This document shows, piece after piece, positions 1 through 5,522 of a stretch of DNA of 16,548 bases. The position numbers were made by a program, and so were the translations under genes. Position 1 is the first letter of the stretch; every line of letters begins with the position of its first letter. This DNA comes from WS-11 sp964405235. Its GTDB lineage: Bacteria > Eisenbacteria > RBG-16-71-46. The DNA is taken from assembly GCA_964405235.1 (NCBI GenBank), contig CAYONG010000320.1, positions 1-16,548 of the forward strand, written 5' to 3'. A model generated the notes under the pieces. It was not told the DNA's origin, searched no databases, and saw only the letters and a program-made list of their open reading frames with translations.

Positions 1-469
1 CCGACCAGTCCTCGTCGAACCCGCGATCATCCCAGGCGGCGCAGTCATCCCAGCGGCCCCGCTGGTAACGATAGGTGCGGACGCAGTCGCCGGTATCGAG
101 CCGGATCACGCGCACGATGCGCGGGTGGTGGTGGCGGTGGAGATGTCCTCGGTAGATCTCCAGCGTGGCGAACCGCTCGCCGCAGTAGGGATCGTCGTAC
201 GCGTACGTGGCCGGCGTGGCATGCGCCAGCGTCGCGCCGAGGAATAGCCCGCCGAGGAAGCCGGCGATCGCCGGGCCGGCGTTGGAGCGGCGCACCACGT
301 AGACGCTGCCCGGGCTGTGGTAGCGGGTGACCACCCGCGTGTTGTACCCGCCCTTGTAGCGGCTGTAGCGGCGATGGTCGGCCTGGGCCGCCGGGGCGAC
401 GGTCGCCAGAACGACGGCGGCGATCAGCGCGCCGGTCATCCAGCGCATGTATCGGATCGAAGGCTTCAT
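1..469 (-). CDS. Secreted His/Arg-rich hypothetical protein (C-terminus beyond window)
   Basis: I do not recognise a family. The frame opens at ATG 469 behind a strong ribosome binding site (GGGAGG, 5 bases before the ATG) and stays open to the window edge, so about 156 residues are visible and the C-terminus is missing. Residues 1-30 form a Sec signal peptide: basic start, a hydrophobic stretch ALIAAVVLATVAPA, and an AQA cleavage site before DHRRYSRYKGG. Around residues 66-82 lies a Gly-spaced hydrophobic run (AGPAIAGFLGGLFLGATLAH) like a glycine zipper or a single membrane segment. The rest is rich in Tyr, Arg and His, with a HLHRHHHP cluster near residue 111 and three spaced Cys after it. 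This suggests an envelope protein, possibly metal-binding, but no function can be assigned. A sigma-54 type promoter lies 56-70 bases upstream. Confidence 0.75.
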   Translation of the reverse strand, partial: MKPSIRYMRWMTGALIAAVVLATVAPAAQADHRRYSRYKGGYNTRVVTRYHSPGSVYVVRRSNAGPAIAGFLGGLFLGATLAHATPATYAYDDPYCGERFATLEIYRGHLHRHHHPRIVRVIRLDTGDCVRTYRYQRGRWDDCAAWDDRGFDEDWS

Positions 470-524
470 CGGGTCCTCCCGCGTTGGTGGCGACAAGGGA
501 TTCGTCGTGTCACAAGGGCATTGA

Positions 525-539
525 GCAGGGGCCGTGCCA
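525..539 (-). promoter_or_regulatory. Candidate sigma-54 (RpoN) promoter of the secreted protein
   Basis: The minus strand reads TGGCACGGCCCCTGC. It matches the -24/-12 consensus TGGCACG-N4-TTGC at every fixed base except one T, and the GG and GC dinucleotides have the required spacing. It faces the gene starting at 469 and predicts a transcript start near 513, giving a leader of about 45 bases. An activator-binding site and the RpoN regulon cannot be seen from here. A match of this length can occur by chance in GC-rich DNA, but its position and orientation are right. Confidence 0.5.
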
Positions 540-709
540 CGTGCGCGCGGATGGGTGCCGCGTTGCGACGCAGCCGCTTGCCGGCGTGAGGGTGGGGAAG
601 TGGGGAGGATGCCCCAGCGTCGCTGTGGCGCACCTGCTACAGACTGCGCACGCGACGCCGCGGCGGGCGTGGATCCGTCACGCGCAGGCTGATCGCGCGG
701 CGGCCAGGC

Positions 710-743
710 GGCCGACCGCGGCGGAACCGCGCCGCGATCGGCC
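710..743 (-). terminator. Hairpin just after the cupredoxin gene
   Basis: GGCCGACCGCGGC (710-722) and GCCGCGATCGGCC (731-743) pair over 13 positions with one mismatch and an 8-base loop. The hairpin begins 13 bases after the stop codon of the minus-strand cupredoxin gene. There is no T-run after it, so it may act with Rho or protect the transcript end rather than be a classical intrinsic terminator. Confidence 0.45.
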
Positions 744-756
744 CGGCCGGCTCAGC

Positions 757-1131
757 TCAGTTGCTGGTCACCGTGTGGGTGGAGCCGTTATTGGTCCAGG
801 TGACGGTGCCGCCCGGAGCCACGATCGCGGGCGTCGGCGAGTAGGTGTTGCCGGGGCCGATCGAGACGTCGGCGGACGTGGGCGACCCGCCGCCGACGAT
901 GACCTGGCCCGCCATCCCGGCGCCGTGGATGGTGCAGTGGTAGTTGAAGGTGCCCGCGCTGGCGAACAGGTGAGCGTACTGCCCACCATTGGCGATGTTC
1001 CCCGAATCCAGCTCCTTCGCCGCGACGCCCGGACCGGGGTTGGTGGACTTGTTCTTGCAGGCCGAGACGAGCGCGAGCATGGCGATCAGGGACAATACGA
1101 CGAGCAGGCCGAAGCGTCGCTGGATCTGCAT
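757..1131 (-). CDS. Circularly permuted plastocyanin-like cupredoxin lipoprotein
   Basis: A 124-residue secreted blue-copper protein. Residues 1-25 are a lipoprotein signal with lipobox LVSA-Cys25, followed by a Ser/Asn/Pro linker, so the mature protein should be membrane-anchored. All four type-1 copper ligands are visible, but in reversed block order. The usual C-terminal half comes first: LDSGNI (41-46), then GTFNYHCTIHGAGM with Cys66, His69 and Met73. After a GGGSPTS linker comes the usual N-terminal half, VAPGGTVTWTNNGSTHTVTSN (104-124), with His119 only five residues from the end. In ordinary plastocyanins HTVTS precedes FDSG, so the break lies between those two motifs. The ribosome binding site is GGAGG, 4 bases before ATG 1131. 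Nothing after the stop encodes a second Cys-x2-His-x-Met half. Role: probably electron transfer or copper handling outside the cytoplasm; the partner is unknown. Confidence 0.85.
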   Translation of the reverse strand: MQIQRRFGLLVVLSLIAMLALVSACKNKSTNPGPGVAAKELDSGNIANGGQYAHLFASAGTFNYHCTIHGAGMAGQVIVGGGSPTSADVSIGPGNTYSPTPAIVAPGGTVTWTNNGSTHTVTSN

Positions 1132-1149
1132 GATTCCTCCGATCGGATA

Positions 1150-1167
1150 CCCCCCCGGTCGGGGGGG
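1150..1167. repeat. C7/G7 inverted repeat upstream of the cupredoxin gene
   Basis: Seven C, a four-base loop GGTC and seven G form a perfect GC hairpin, ending 19 bases before the cupredoxin start codon and about 95 bases after the ribbon-helix-helix stop. It could terminate the upstream SPFH operon or lie in the leader of the cupredoxin gene. There is no T-run on either side. Confidence 0.5.
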
Positions 1168-1261
1168 CGTGACCTTCTTCGAGATGCGGCGGGAAGGGTA
1201 ACGGATCTCGGCGGATTTGGCGGGCCCGGAAGCGGCTCGGGGGCGGGCGCCGGCGTCACCG

Positions 1262-1453
1262 TCAACGCCCGGCGTCCCCCGGGGGCGCCTCGTCGCGGGG
1301 CGGACGTGGCAGCCGGCCCTGGCGCTGCAACGCCCGCCGCAACAGGAACTCGATCTGCCCGTTCAGGCTCCGCAGGTCGTCGGCTGCCCACTTCTGAAGC
1401 GCCTCGAGCAGCGCCGGATCGACGCGCAACAGGAACGGCTTTCGCTCCGCCAT
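1262..1453 (-). CDS. Small ribbon-helix-helix (Arc-like) DNA-binding protein
   Basis: This 63-residue protein has the Arc/MetJ-like ribbon-helix-helix layout. A short beta strand KPFLLRV (5-11) would pair with a second subunit and reach into the major groove. Helix 1 is about 13-27 (PALLEALQKWAADDL) and helix 2 about 31-43 (NGQIEFLLRRALQ), joined by RSL. The last 20 residues are Pro/Arg/Gly-rich and probably disordered. It starts 12 bases after the stop of the SPFH gene, so the two are one transcript. Small proteins of this type are known beside SPFH genes in other high-GC bacteria. No toxin partner is present, so a repressor or co-regulator of the SPFH operon is more likely than an antitoxin. 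The palindrome at 2366-2382 is a plausible target, but this is inference. Confidence 0.8.
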   Translation of the reverse strand: MAERKPFLLRVDPALLEALQKWAADDLRSLNGQIEFLLRRALQRQGRLPRPPRDEAPPGDAGR

Positions 1454-1465
1454 GGCATCACACGG

Positions 1466-2335
1466 CTACTGGTAGAGCGTGCCGGTGTTGATGACCGGCT
1501 GGGTGTGCTGATCGCTGCACAGCACCACCAGCATGTTGCTCACCATGGCCGCCTTGCGTTCGTCGTCCAGGTTGACGATGTGTTTCTTCGCGAGCTGCTC
1601 CAGCGCCATTTCGACCATGCCGACCGCGCCCTCGACGAACTTCTGCCGCGCGGCCACGATCGCGCTCGCCTGCTGGCGCCGCAGCATGGCCCCGGCTATC
1701 TCGGGCGCGTAGGCGAGGTGGCTGATGCGCGCCTCGATCACTTCGATCCCGGCCTTGGACAATCGGTCCTGGATCTCCTTCTGCAACTCGCCGGCGATCT
1801 GGGCCGTGTTGCTGCGCAGCGCCACCTCGCCCTCCGTATGCGCGTCGTAAGGGTAGGACGTGGCCAGGTTGCGCAGCGCCGATTCGCTCTGGACATGGAC
1901 GAAGTTTTCGTAGTTGTCCACCTCGAAGACGGCCTCTGCCGTGTCGGTCACCTTCCACACCACGACCGTGGCGATCTCGATCGGGTTGCCGACGTGGTCG
2001 TTGACCTTGAGCTTGGGCGTCTCGAAGTTGCGGATGCGCTGGGACACCTTGCGCCGGGTGGTGAACGGGTTCACCCACTTGAAGCCGGCCTCGCGGACCG
2101 TGCCCACGTAGTTTCCGAACAGCTGCACGACCTTCGCTTCGTTCGGATTTACCACGAAGAGCCCGCCCAGGCAGACAAGATCGGCCGACCAGGCCAGCGA
2201 GACAGCCACAGCCGCCAATCCCTGGCCGCTCCGGATGGCTGCGACGAACAGTGCGACCAGCAGGAGGTTCAGGATCGCCAGGGCGATCAGCATGAACACG
2301 CCCGACAACGGTTTGATCTCTCGTTCGCGAATCAT
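1466..2335 (-). CDS. SPFH/band 7 (stomatin-like) membrane protein
   Basis: A 289-residue integral-membrane scaffold protein of the SPFH/PHB family, which oligomerises at the inner membrane and organises membrane microdomains or protein turnover. Two hydrophobic segments open it: about 14-35 (VFMLIALAILNLLLVALFVAAI) and about 42-62. The band 7 domain follows from VNPNEAKVVQLFGNYVGTVREAGFKWVNPF (about residue 62), with the conserved strand/helix run VFEVDNYENFVHVQSESALRNLAT and the coiled, Ala/Gln-rich end EIAGAMLRRQQASAIVAARQKFVEGAV. Start ATG 2335 has GAGGAGAG as ribosome binding site. The gene leads a two-gene unit with the small ribbon-helix-helix protein. NfeD or protease partners, often found beside other SPFH genes, are absent. 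Confidence 0.92.
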   Translation of the reverse strand: MIREREIKPLSGVFMLIALAILNLLLVALFVAAIRSGQGLAAVAVSLAWSADLVCLGGLFVVNPNEAKVVQLFGNYVGTVREAGFKWVNPFTTRRKVSQRIRNFETPKLKVNDHVGNPIEIATVVVWKVTDTAEAVFEVDNYENFVHVQSESALRNLATSYPYDAHTEGEVALRSNTAQIAGELQKEIQDRLSKAGIEVIEARISHLAYAPEIAGAMLRRQQASAIVAARQKFVEGAVGMVEMALEQLAKKHIVNLDDERKAAMVSNMLVVLCSDQHTQPVINTGTLYQ

Positions 2336-2365
2336 GGCACTCTCCTCTCGGGTTGATGTCTCAAA

Positions 2366-2382
2366 GATATCATTATGATGTC
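2366..2382 (-). promoter_or_regulatory. 17-bp palindrome, candidate operator of the SPFH/RHH operon
   Basis: GATATCATTATGATGTC is a palindrome with a single mismatched pair, centred 39 bases before the SPFH start. The minus strand of its core contains CATAAT, five of six bases of a -10 box, so a bound dimer would block the promoter; no clear -35 is seen. Its right arm is also part of a direct repeat, TGATGTCTCA (2354-2363) and TGATGTCACA (2376-2385), set 22 bases apart, about two helical turns. The patch is AT-rich in very GC-rich surroundings. The product of the next gene, a ribbon-helix-helix protein, is the obvious candidate to bind it. Confidence 0.55.
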
Positions 2383-2488
2383 ACAGTGGGTAGGGGGATT
2401 CCCGGAATCTTGTGAGCCGGGTCGGGTCATCGGTGTAACTTGTTCGTTCAGTTCGCCTTGCAATCGCCTGACGATCCGAGCGGCGGCG
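2383..2488. other. Non-coding gap between the DUF985 and SPFH genes
   Basis: About 105 bases with no coding signal. It holds a short inverted repeat, GATTC-CCG-GAATC (2397-2409), just upstream of the candidate operator. It would supply the -35 region of the SPFH promoter, but no good -35 box is visible. Confidence 0.4.
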
Positions 2489-3001
2489 CTAGCTGGTGAG
2501 CGCGAGAATCCCCTCCCGGAAGGCGGGGTAGGTCGCGACCAACGCGTTGCGCTCGCCCTGTTCGTAGTCCTCCGGGTCGAATCCCGGCGAGACGGTGGTC
2601 CCCAGAAGCGCCATGTGGCCGCCGGCGATCAGCCTCGTGCCCTGCCACACGCCGCGCGGCACCACGACCTGGGGCCGCATGCCGGCGGCCAGGTCCGTGC
2701 CCAACACCTGCACCCGGCCCTCACCGTCGGGCATGAGTTGCAGCATCTCGACCGGGTCGCCCAGGTAGAAGTGGAAAACCTCGTCGGAGCGCAGGCGGTG
2801 AAGGGCGGAGAAGGTCCCGGGCGTCAGGAGGTAGTAGATCGCGGTGGCGAGCGAGCGGTCTGGGGACCGGTAGGGGGGCCGGCCGGGATCGAGCGCTCCC
2901 GCAGGGAGGACCTCGCGCGCGCGGTAGGTCTCGGCGAAGAATCCGCCCTCGCGTCCGAGCGGTACCAGACCCAGCAGTCGCTTCAACTCGTCGGCGGTCA
3001 G
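2489..3001 (-). CDS. DUF985 (cupin_5) family protein
   Basis: About 170 residues, the usual size of the DUF985 branch of the cupin superfamily, whose biochemical role is unsettled. Visible family marks are the start TADELKRLLGLVPLGREGGFFAETY, the segment ATAIYYLLTPGTFSALHRLRSDEVFHFYLGDP with its His and Glu ligand candidates (S-x-LHRLRSDEVFHFY), and GTTVSPGFDPEDYEQGER near the end. No ATG or GTG lies in frame near the 5' end. I chose CTG 3001 because AGAGG, seven bases upstream, is well placed and the residues before KRLLG belong to the family; TTG 2986 is the alternative, giving 165 residues. The gene begins 4 bases after the AtuA stop codon, and its ribosome binding site includes that stop, so translation is probably coupled. 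Confidence 0.85.
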   Translation of the reverse strand: MTADELKRLLGLVPLGREGGFFAETYRAREVLPAGALDPGRPPYRSPDRSLATAIYYLLTPGTFSALHRLRSDEVFHFYLGDPVEMLQLMPDGEGRVQVLGTDLAAGMRPQVVVPRGVWQGTRLIAGGHMALLGTTVSPGFDPEDYEQGERNALVATYPAFREGILALTS

Positions 3002-3005
3002 ATCC

Positions 3006-4850
3006 TCACCTCTTGCGGTGCGACCCCGTCCGCAGCTCCGCCTTGGGCACGACCTTTCCGTCTTGCGCGTCCCCGCGCTTCGCCGCGGCCACCAGCGCGC
3101 GCGGGACCGTCACCTCCATGGCGAGCAGCGCATGCGAGAGGGTCTTGCCCTGCGCATCCAGCCGCAGCGAGACCGTGCCGCCCCCGCCCAGCGATTCGTG
3201 CATGAGGAAGTTGAGCGCCGAGAGGTTCGGCACCTCGTGGCGCTCGACCCGGCCCAGGCAGATGCCGCGGAAACGCCGTTTGACCACCGCCGCCGTGAGC
3301 GTGCGCCGTAGCCACGGGTAGACCTCGGGGGCGCGGGCGATGATCCCGATGTTGCAGGTGTCGCCCTTATCTCCGCTCCTCCCGTGCGCCACGGTCGCGA
3401 GCGGGACGCGCACGGTGCCGCGCCCAGCCTTGGCGGGCGGGAACTTCTCCGCCATCAGCTTCGCGGGACGCTGCGCCGGCACGAGCGGCGTGGGCCACTC
3501 GAGCGACCGCTCGCCGTCGCGCGCGACCAGCCCCGGCTTCACGCGCTCGCGTGGCACCAGCGCGGGCCAATAGGCGACCACCTCCTGCGCCTGCGGGCGG
3601 CCCCCCGTGACCGCCACACCCGGCGGCCCGGAGAGGATCACCGCCGGGATCAGCTTGGAGAAGCGCTCGATCTTCTCTCGCTCGGCGTCGCGCACCGAGA
3701 GCCGGAGCAACACCTCGGGCGGGTCGGACTCGGGCGCCAGCGGACCCCAGCATGCCGAGTGTCCGACCAGCTCGGTGTGACGGGCCGCGAACTCGAGACC
3801 GAGCCGCTCCCAGAAGAGCGCCGCGAACGCGCGCGCCTTGGCCAGCGCCTCGGGCCCCGAGATGATGAGCGTCCCGCTCGCCTTCCAGCCGTCGAAGTAG
3901 GAGACGCTCACCTTGAGACTGTCCGGAGCCGGGCGGCCGCGAATGCCCCACACGCGCACCCGGTCACGCCCCGGCTGCTCGAGCCGGATGGTGGCGAAGT
4001 CGGCGACCACGTCCGGCGTGATGTATCCGCGCGGGTCGCCCATCTCGTAGAGAAGCTGCTCCTTGACCGTGCGCACGGTGACCGCGCCCCCGGTGCCCGT
4101 GTGTTTCGTGACGATGAACGAGCCGTCGGGGAACACCTCGAGCAGCGGATAGCCGATCGCGGCGATGCGCCGCACGGTGCGCCAGTCGGTGAAGTTGCCG
4201 CCGGTGGACTGCGCCCCGCACTCGACGATGTGCCCGGCCACGATGCCGGCGGCGAGCCGGTCCCAGTCGTCGGGCGCCCAGCCGAACGCGTGGATCATCG
4301 GCGCCAGCGTGATGCCGGTGTCGGTGCAGCGGCCGGTCACCACGATCTGCGCCCCGGTGCGCAGCGCCTCGACCACGGGCCAGGCCCCGTAGTAGGCGTT
4401 GGCCGAGGAGACGCGCTCGCGGATCGGGGCGAACGGCGCGCCATCGTCCATGTTGTCGAGCGTCACGCCGGCGGCCTGCAGCTCGCCCAGCCGCGCCATC
4501 AGGTCGTCGCCCACCACCGCGGCCACCTCGATCGCGCGCCCGTGGGTCTGCGTCATCGCCATCAGCGCGCCCCGACAGGCGAGCGGATTGACGCCGCCGG
4601 CGTTCGAGATCACCCGGGTGCCGCGCTCGACCAGCAGCGGCAGGGTCTCCTCGACCTGGGCGATGAAATCGCGTGCGAATCCCGCGCGCGGGTCGCGGGC
4701 GCGCTGCTTCTGCATGATGGACATGGTGATCTCGGCGAGGAAGTCGAGCGTCACATAGTCCACCGGCCCCAGCTCCACCTGGCGGCGGAATTGGGCCAGA
4801 TCGTCGCCCCAGTACCCACCGGCGTTGGCGATGCGGATCAGGTCGGCCAT
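3006..4850 (-). CDS. AtuA-family protein (DUF1446), acyclic terpene utilisation type
   Basis: About 614 residues, normal for the AtuA/DUF1446 family. The family is named after Pseudomonas AtuA of citronellol/geraniol breakdown, but the reaction is not firmly known. The start MADLIRIANAGGYWGDD matches the family's opening, so I place it at ATG 4850. The frame is open further up to 5015, but that part overlaps the STAS gene on the other strand and does not look like the family. The main domain contains RVISNAGGVNPLACRGAL, the segment GRCTDTGITLAPMIHAFGW and ECGAQSTGGNFTDW. The C-terminal 110 residues or so, from GRGTVRVPLATVAHGRSGDKGD, form the separate small domain found at the end of this family, with an HESLGGGGT loop. 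No strong ribosome binding site precedes ATG 4850. It is followed at once by the DUF985 gene. Acyl-CoA genes nearby fit a role in branched acid breakdown. Confidence 0.88.
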   Translation of the reverse strand: MADLIRIANAGGYWGDDLAQFRRQVELGPVDYVTLDFLAEITMSIMQKQRARDPRAGFARDFIAQVEETLPLLVERGTRVISNAGGVNPLACRGALMAMTQTHGRAIEVAAVVGDDLMARLGELQAAGVTLDNMDDGAPFAPIRERVSSANAYYGAWPVVEALRTGAQIVVTGRCTDTGITLAPMIHAFGWAPDDWDRLAAGIVAGHIVECGAQSTGGNFTDWRTVRRIAAIGYPLLEVFPDGSFIVTKHTGTGGAVTVRTVKEQLLYEMGDPRGYITPDVVADFATIRLEQPGRDRVRVWGIRGRPAPDSLKVSVSYFDGWKASGTLIISGPEALAKARAFAALFWERLGLEFAARHTELVGHSACWGPLAPESDPPEVLLRLSVRDAEREKIERFSKLIPAVILSGPPGVAVTGGRPQAQEVVAYWPALVPRERVKPGLVARDGERSLEWPTPLVPAQRPAKLMAEKFPPAKAGRGTVRVPLATVAHGRSGDKGDTCNIGIIARAPEVYPWLRRTLTAAVVKRRFRGICLGRVERHEVPNLSALNFLMHESLGGGGTVSLRLDAQGKTLSHALLAMEVTVPRALVAAAKRGDAQDGKVVPKAELRTGSHRKR

Positions 4851-4977
4851 GGATGCGGAGCATGCTAAACCATTTCGGCCAGCAAGAAACATGTGGCATC
4901 GATGTGGGAGGTGATCGACCATGTCGGGGGCAGGCTGGTGCTCGAGGCACACGTCACGGATCTGCGGGAGGTTCGCC

Positions 4978-5334
4978 ATGGCACTCAGGCGAAAGGCGGT
5001 TCGGACCCTGGTCATCCTTTATCCCCAGGGCCGCTACACGGGCGGAAATGAAACCGACGAACTCGAAAAGGCCATCATGGACGAGGCCGGAAGCGGAAAC
5101 ACCCGACTCATCCTGAACATGCAGGACGTCATCATCATCGCCAGCGCGTTCATGAGCATGCTCGTGAGGGCGCGCGCGAACTACACAGCTCGCCAGGGCG
5201 AGATCAAGCTCTGCGGTCTGACCGACACCGTGGAGAGGATGTTGCATATTCCGGTCTTGCTCTCGAAGTTCGACCACTACAAGACAGAGGACGAGGCCAT
5301 CGCGGCGTTCATCGAAACCGCAAGCCAGCGGTAG
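4978..5334 (+). CDS. STAS-domain protein with a changed phosphorylation motif
   Basis: 118 residues, the size of a lone STAS domain such as the anti-sigma factor antagonist SpoIIAA. Order of elements: strand TLVILYPQGRYTGG (10-23), helix ETDELEKAIMDEA, strand NTRLILNMQDVIII (41-54), helix starting ASAFMSMLVRARANY, strand EIKLCGL and a last helix EDEAIAAFIETA. At the place where antagonists have Asp-Ser-Ser-Gly (phosphorylated on the second Ser) this protein reads Ala-Ser-Ala-Phe (55-58), so partner-switching control by phosphorylation is doubtful. Start ATG 4978 has a near-perfect site, GGGAGG, 6 bases before it. The upstream in-frame ATG at 4921 lacks such a site and adds residues that do not fit the domain. 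It is divergent from AtuA. No sigma factor or kinase is nearby. Confidence 0.72.
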   Translation: MALRRKAVRTLVILYPQGRYTGGNETDELEKAIMDEAGSGNTRLILNMQDVIIIASAFMSMLVRARANYTARQGEIKLCGLTDTVERMLHIPVLLSKFDHYKTEDEAIAAFIETASQR

Positions 5335-5368
5335 ACGACATCGGGCGCAAGGGTCGAACCATCCACCA

Positions 5369-5394
5369 CGTCCCACGGGACGGGAAAGCCCGTC
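5369..5394 (+). terminator. Two overlapping hairpins after the STAS gene
   Basis: CGTCCC-AC-GGGACG (5369-5382) and GACGGG-AAAG-CCCGTC (5379-5394) are perfect 6-bp stems that share bases and exclude each other. They lie 35-60 bases after the STAS stop and before the bioY promoter. No T-run follows. A weak or Rho-assisted terminator is the simplest reading. Confidence 0.35.
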
Positions 5395-5416
5395 ACTCCC
5401 CCCATCCCTCACGCCG

Positions 5417-5445
5417 TTGCCCGCCCACCGGCCGCGTGCTAGCTT
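5417..5445 (+). promoter_or_regulatory. Candidate sigma-70 type promoter of the bioY operon
   Basis: TTGCCC (5417-5422), 17 bases, then TAGCTT (5440-5445). Each box matches only three of six consensus bases, but the spacing is ideal and the same pattern, TTGCCG-N17-TACCTT, stands before the enoyl-CoA hydratase gene in this window. The predicted leader to ATG 5523 is about 70 bases. No BirA/BioR-type operator palindrome is visible. Confidence 0.4.
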
Positions 5446-5522
5446 CGCTCACCCGACGGCCTCCGTGACCGTTTCGGGATGTGCCTTCCCTCGACACCAT
5501 TCCCAATCGGGGTCCTCACGCC

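Larger units (their letters stand above)
470..756. other. Non-coding gap between two minus-strand genes
   Basis: About 290 bases without a convincing gene. The left half holds the leader and the sigma-54 type promoter of the gene starting at 469. The right end holds the hairpin after the cupredoxin gene. I see no RNA gene or repeat in between. The frames open on the plus strand have no family features and no ribosome binding site. Confidence 0.6.

Noticed and set aside
1262..1453. Antitoxin of a toxin-antitoxin pair
   Set aside because: The ribbon-helix-helix fold would fit, but neither neighbour is a small toxin; the partner gene is an SPFH membrane protein.
1217..2356. Open frame of 379 codons on the plus strand opposite the SPFH operon
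   Set aside because: No family features; the opposite strand encodes clear SPFH and ribbon-helix-helix proteins with good ribosome binding sites.
3384..4868. Long open frame (494 codons) on the plus strand opposite the AtuA gene
   Set aside because: Composition is dominated by Arg/Gly/Ala/His with no domain features. It is the antisense shadow that GC-rich codon use produces; the minus-strand AtuA reading has clear family motifs.
4851..5015. N-terminal extension of the AtuA protein up to 5015
   Set aside because: The added 55 residues overlap the STAS gene on the other strand and do not resemble the family, whose conserved start is at MADLIRIANAGG.
4902..5051. Short plus-strand frame starting MWEVIDHVGGRLVLEAHVTDL upstream of and overlapping the STAS start
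   Set aside because: The first 30 residues look protein-like, but the frame is only 49 codons, has no clear ribosome binding site and runs into the STAS gene. It may be a gene remnant; the evidence is too thin to annotate.
5335..5522. A biotin-related operator or riboswitch before bioY
   Set aside because: Only short mutually exclusive hairpins are seen; no BirA- or BioR-like palindrome and no known riboswitch fold could be recognised.
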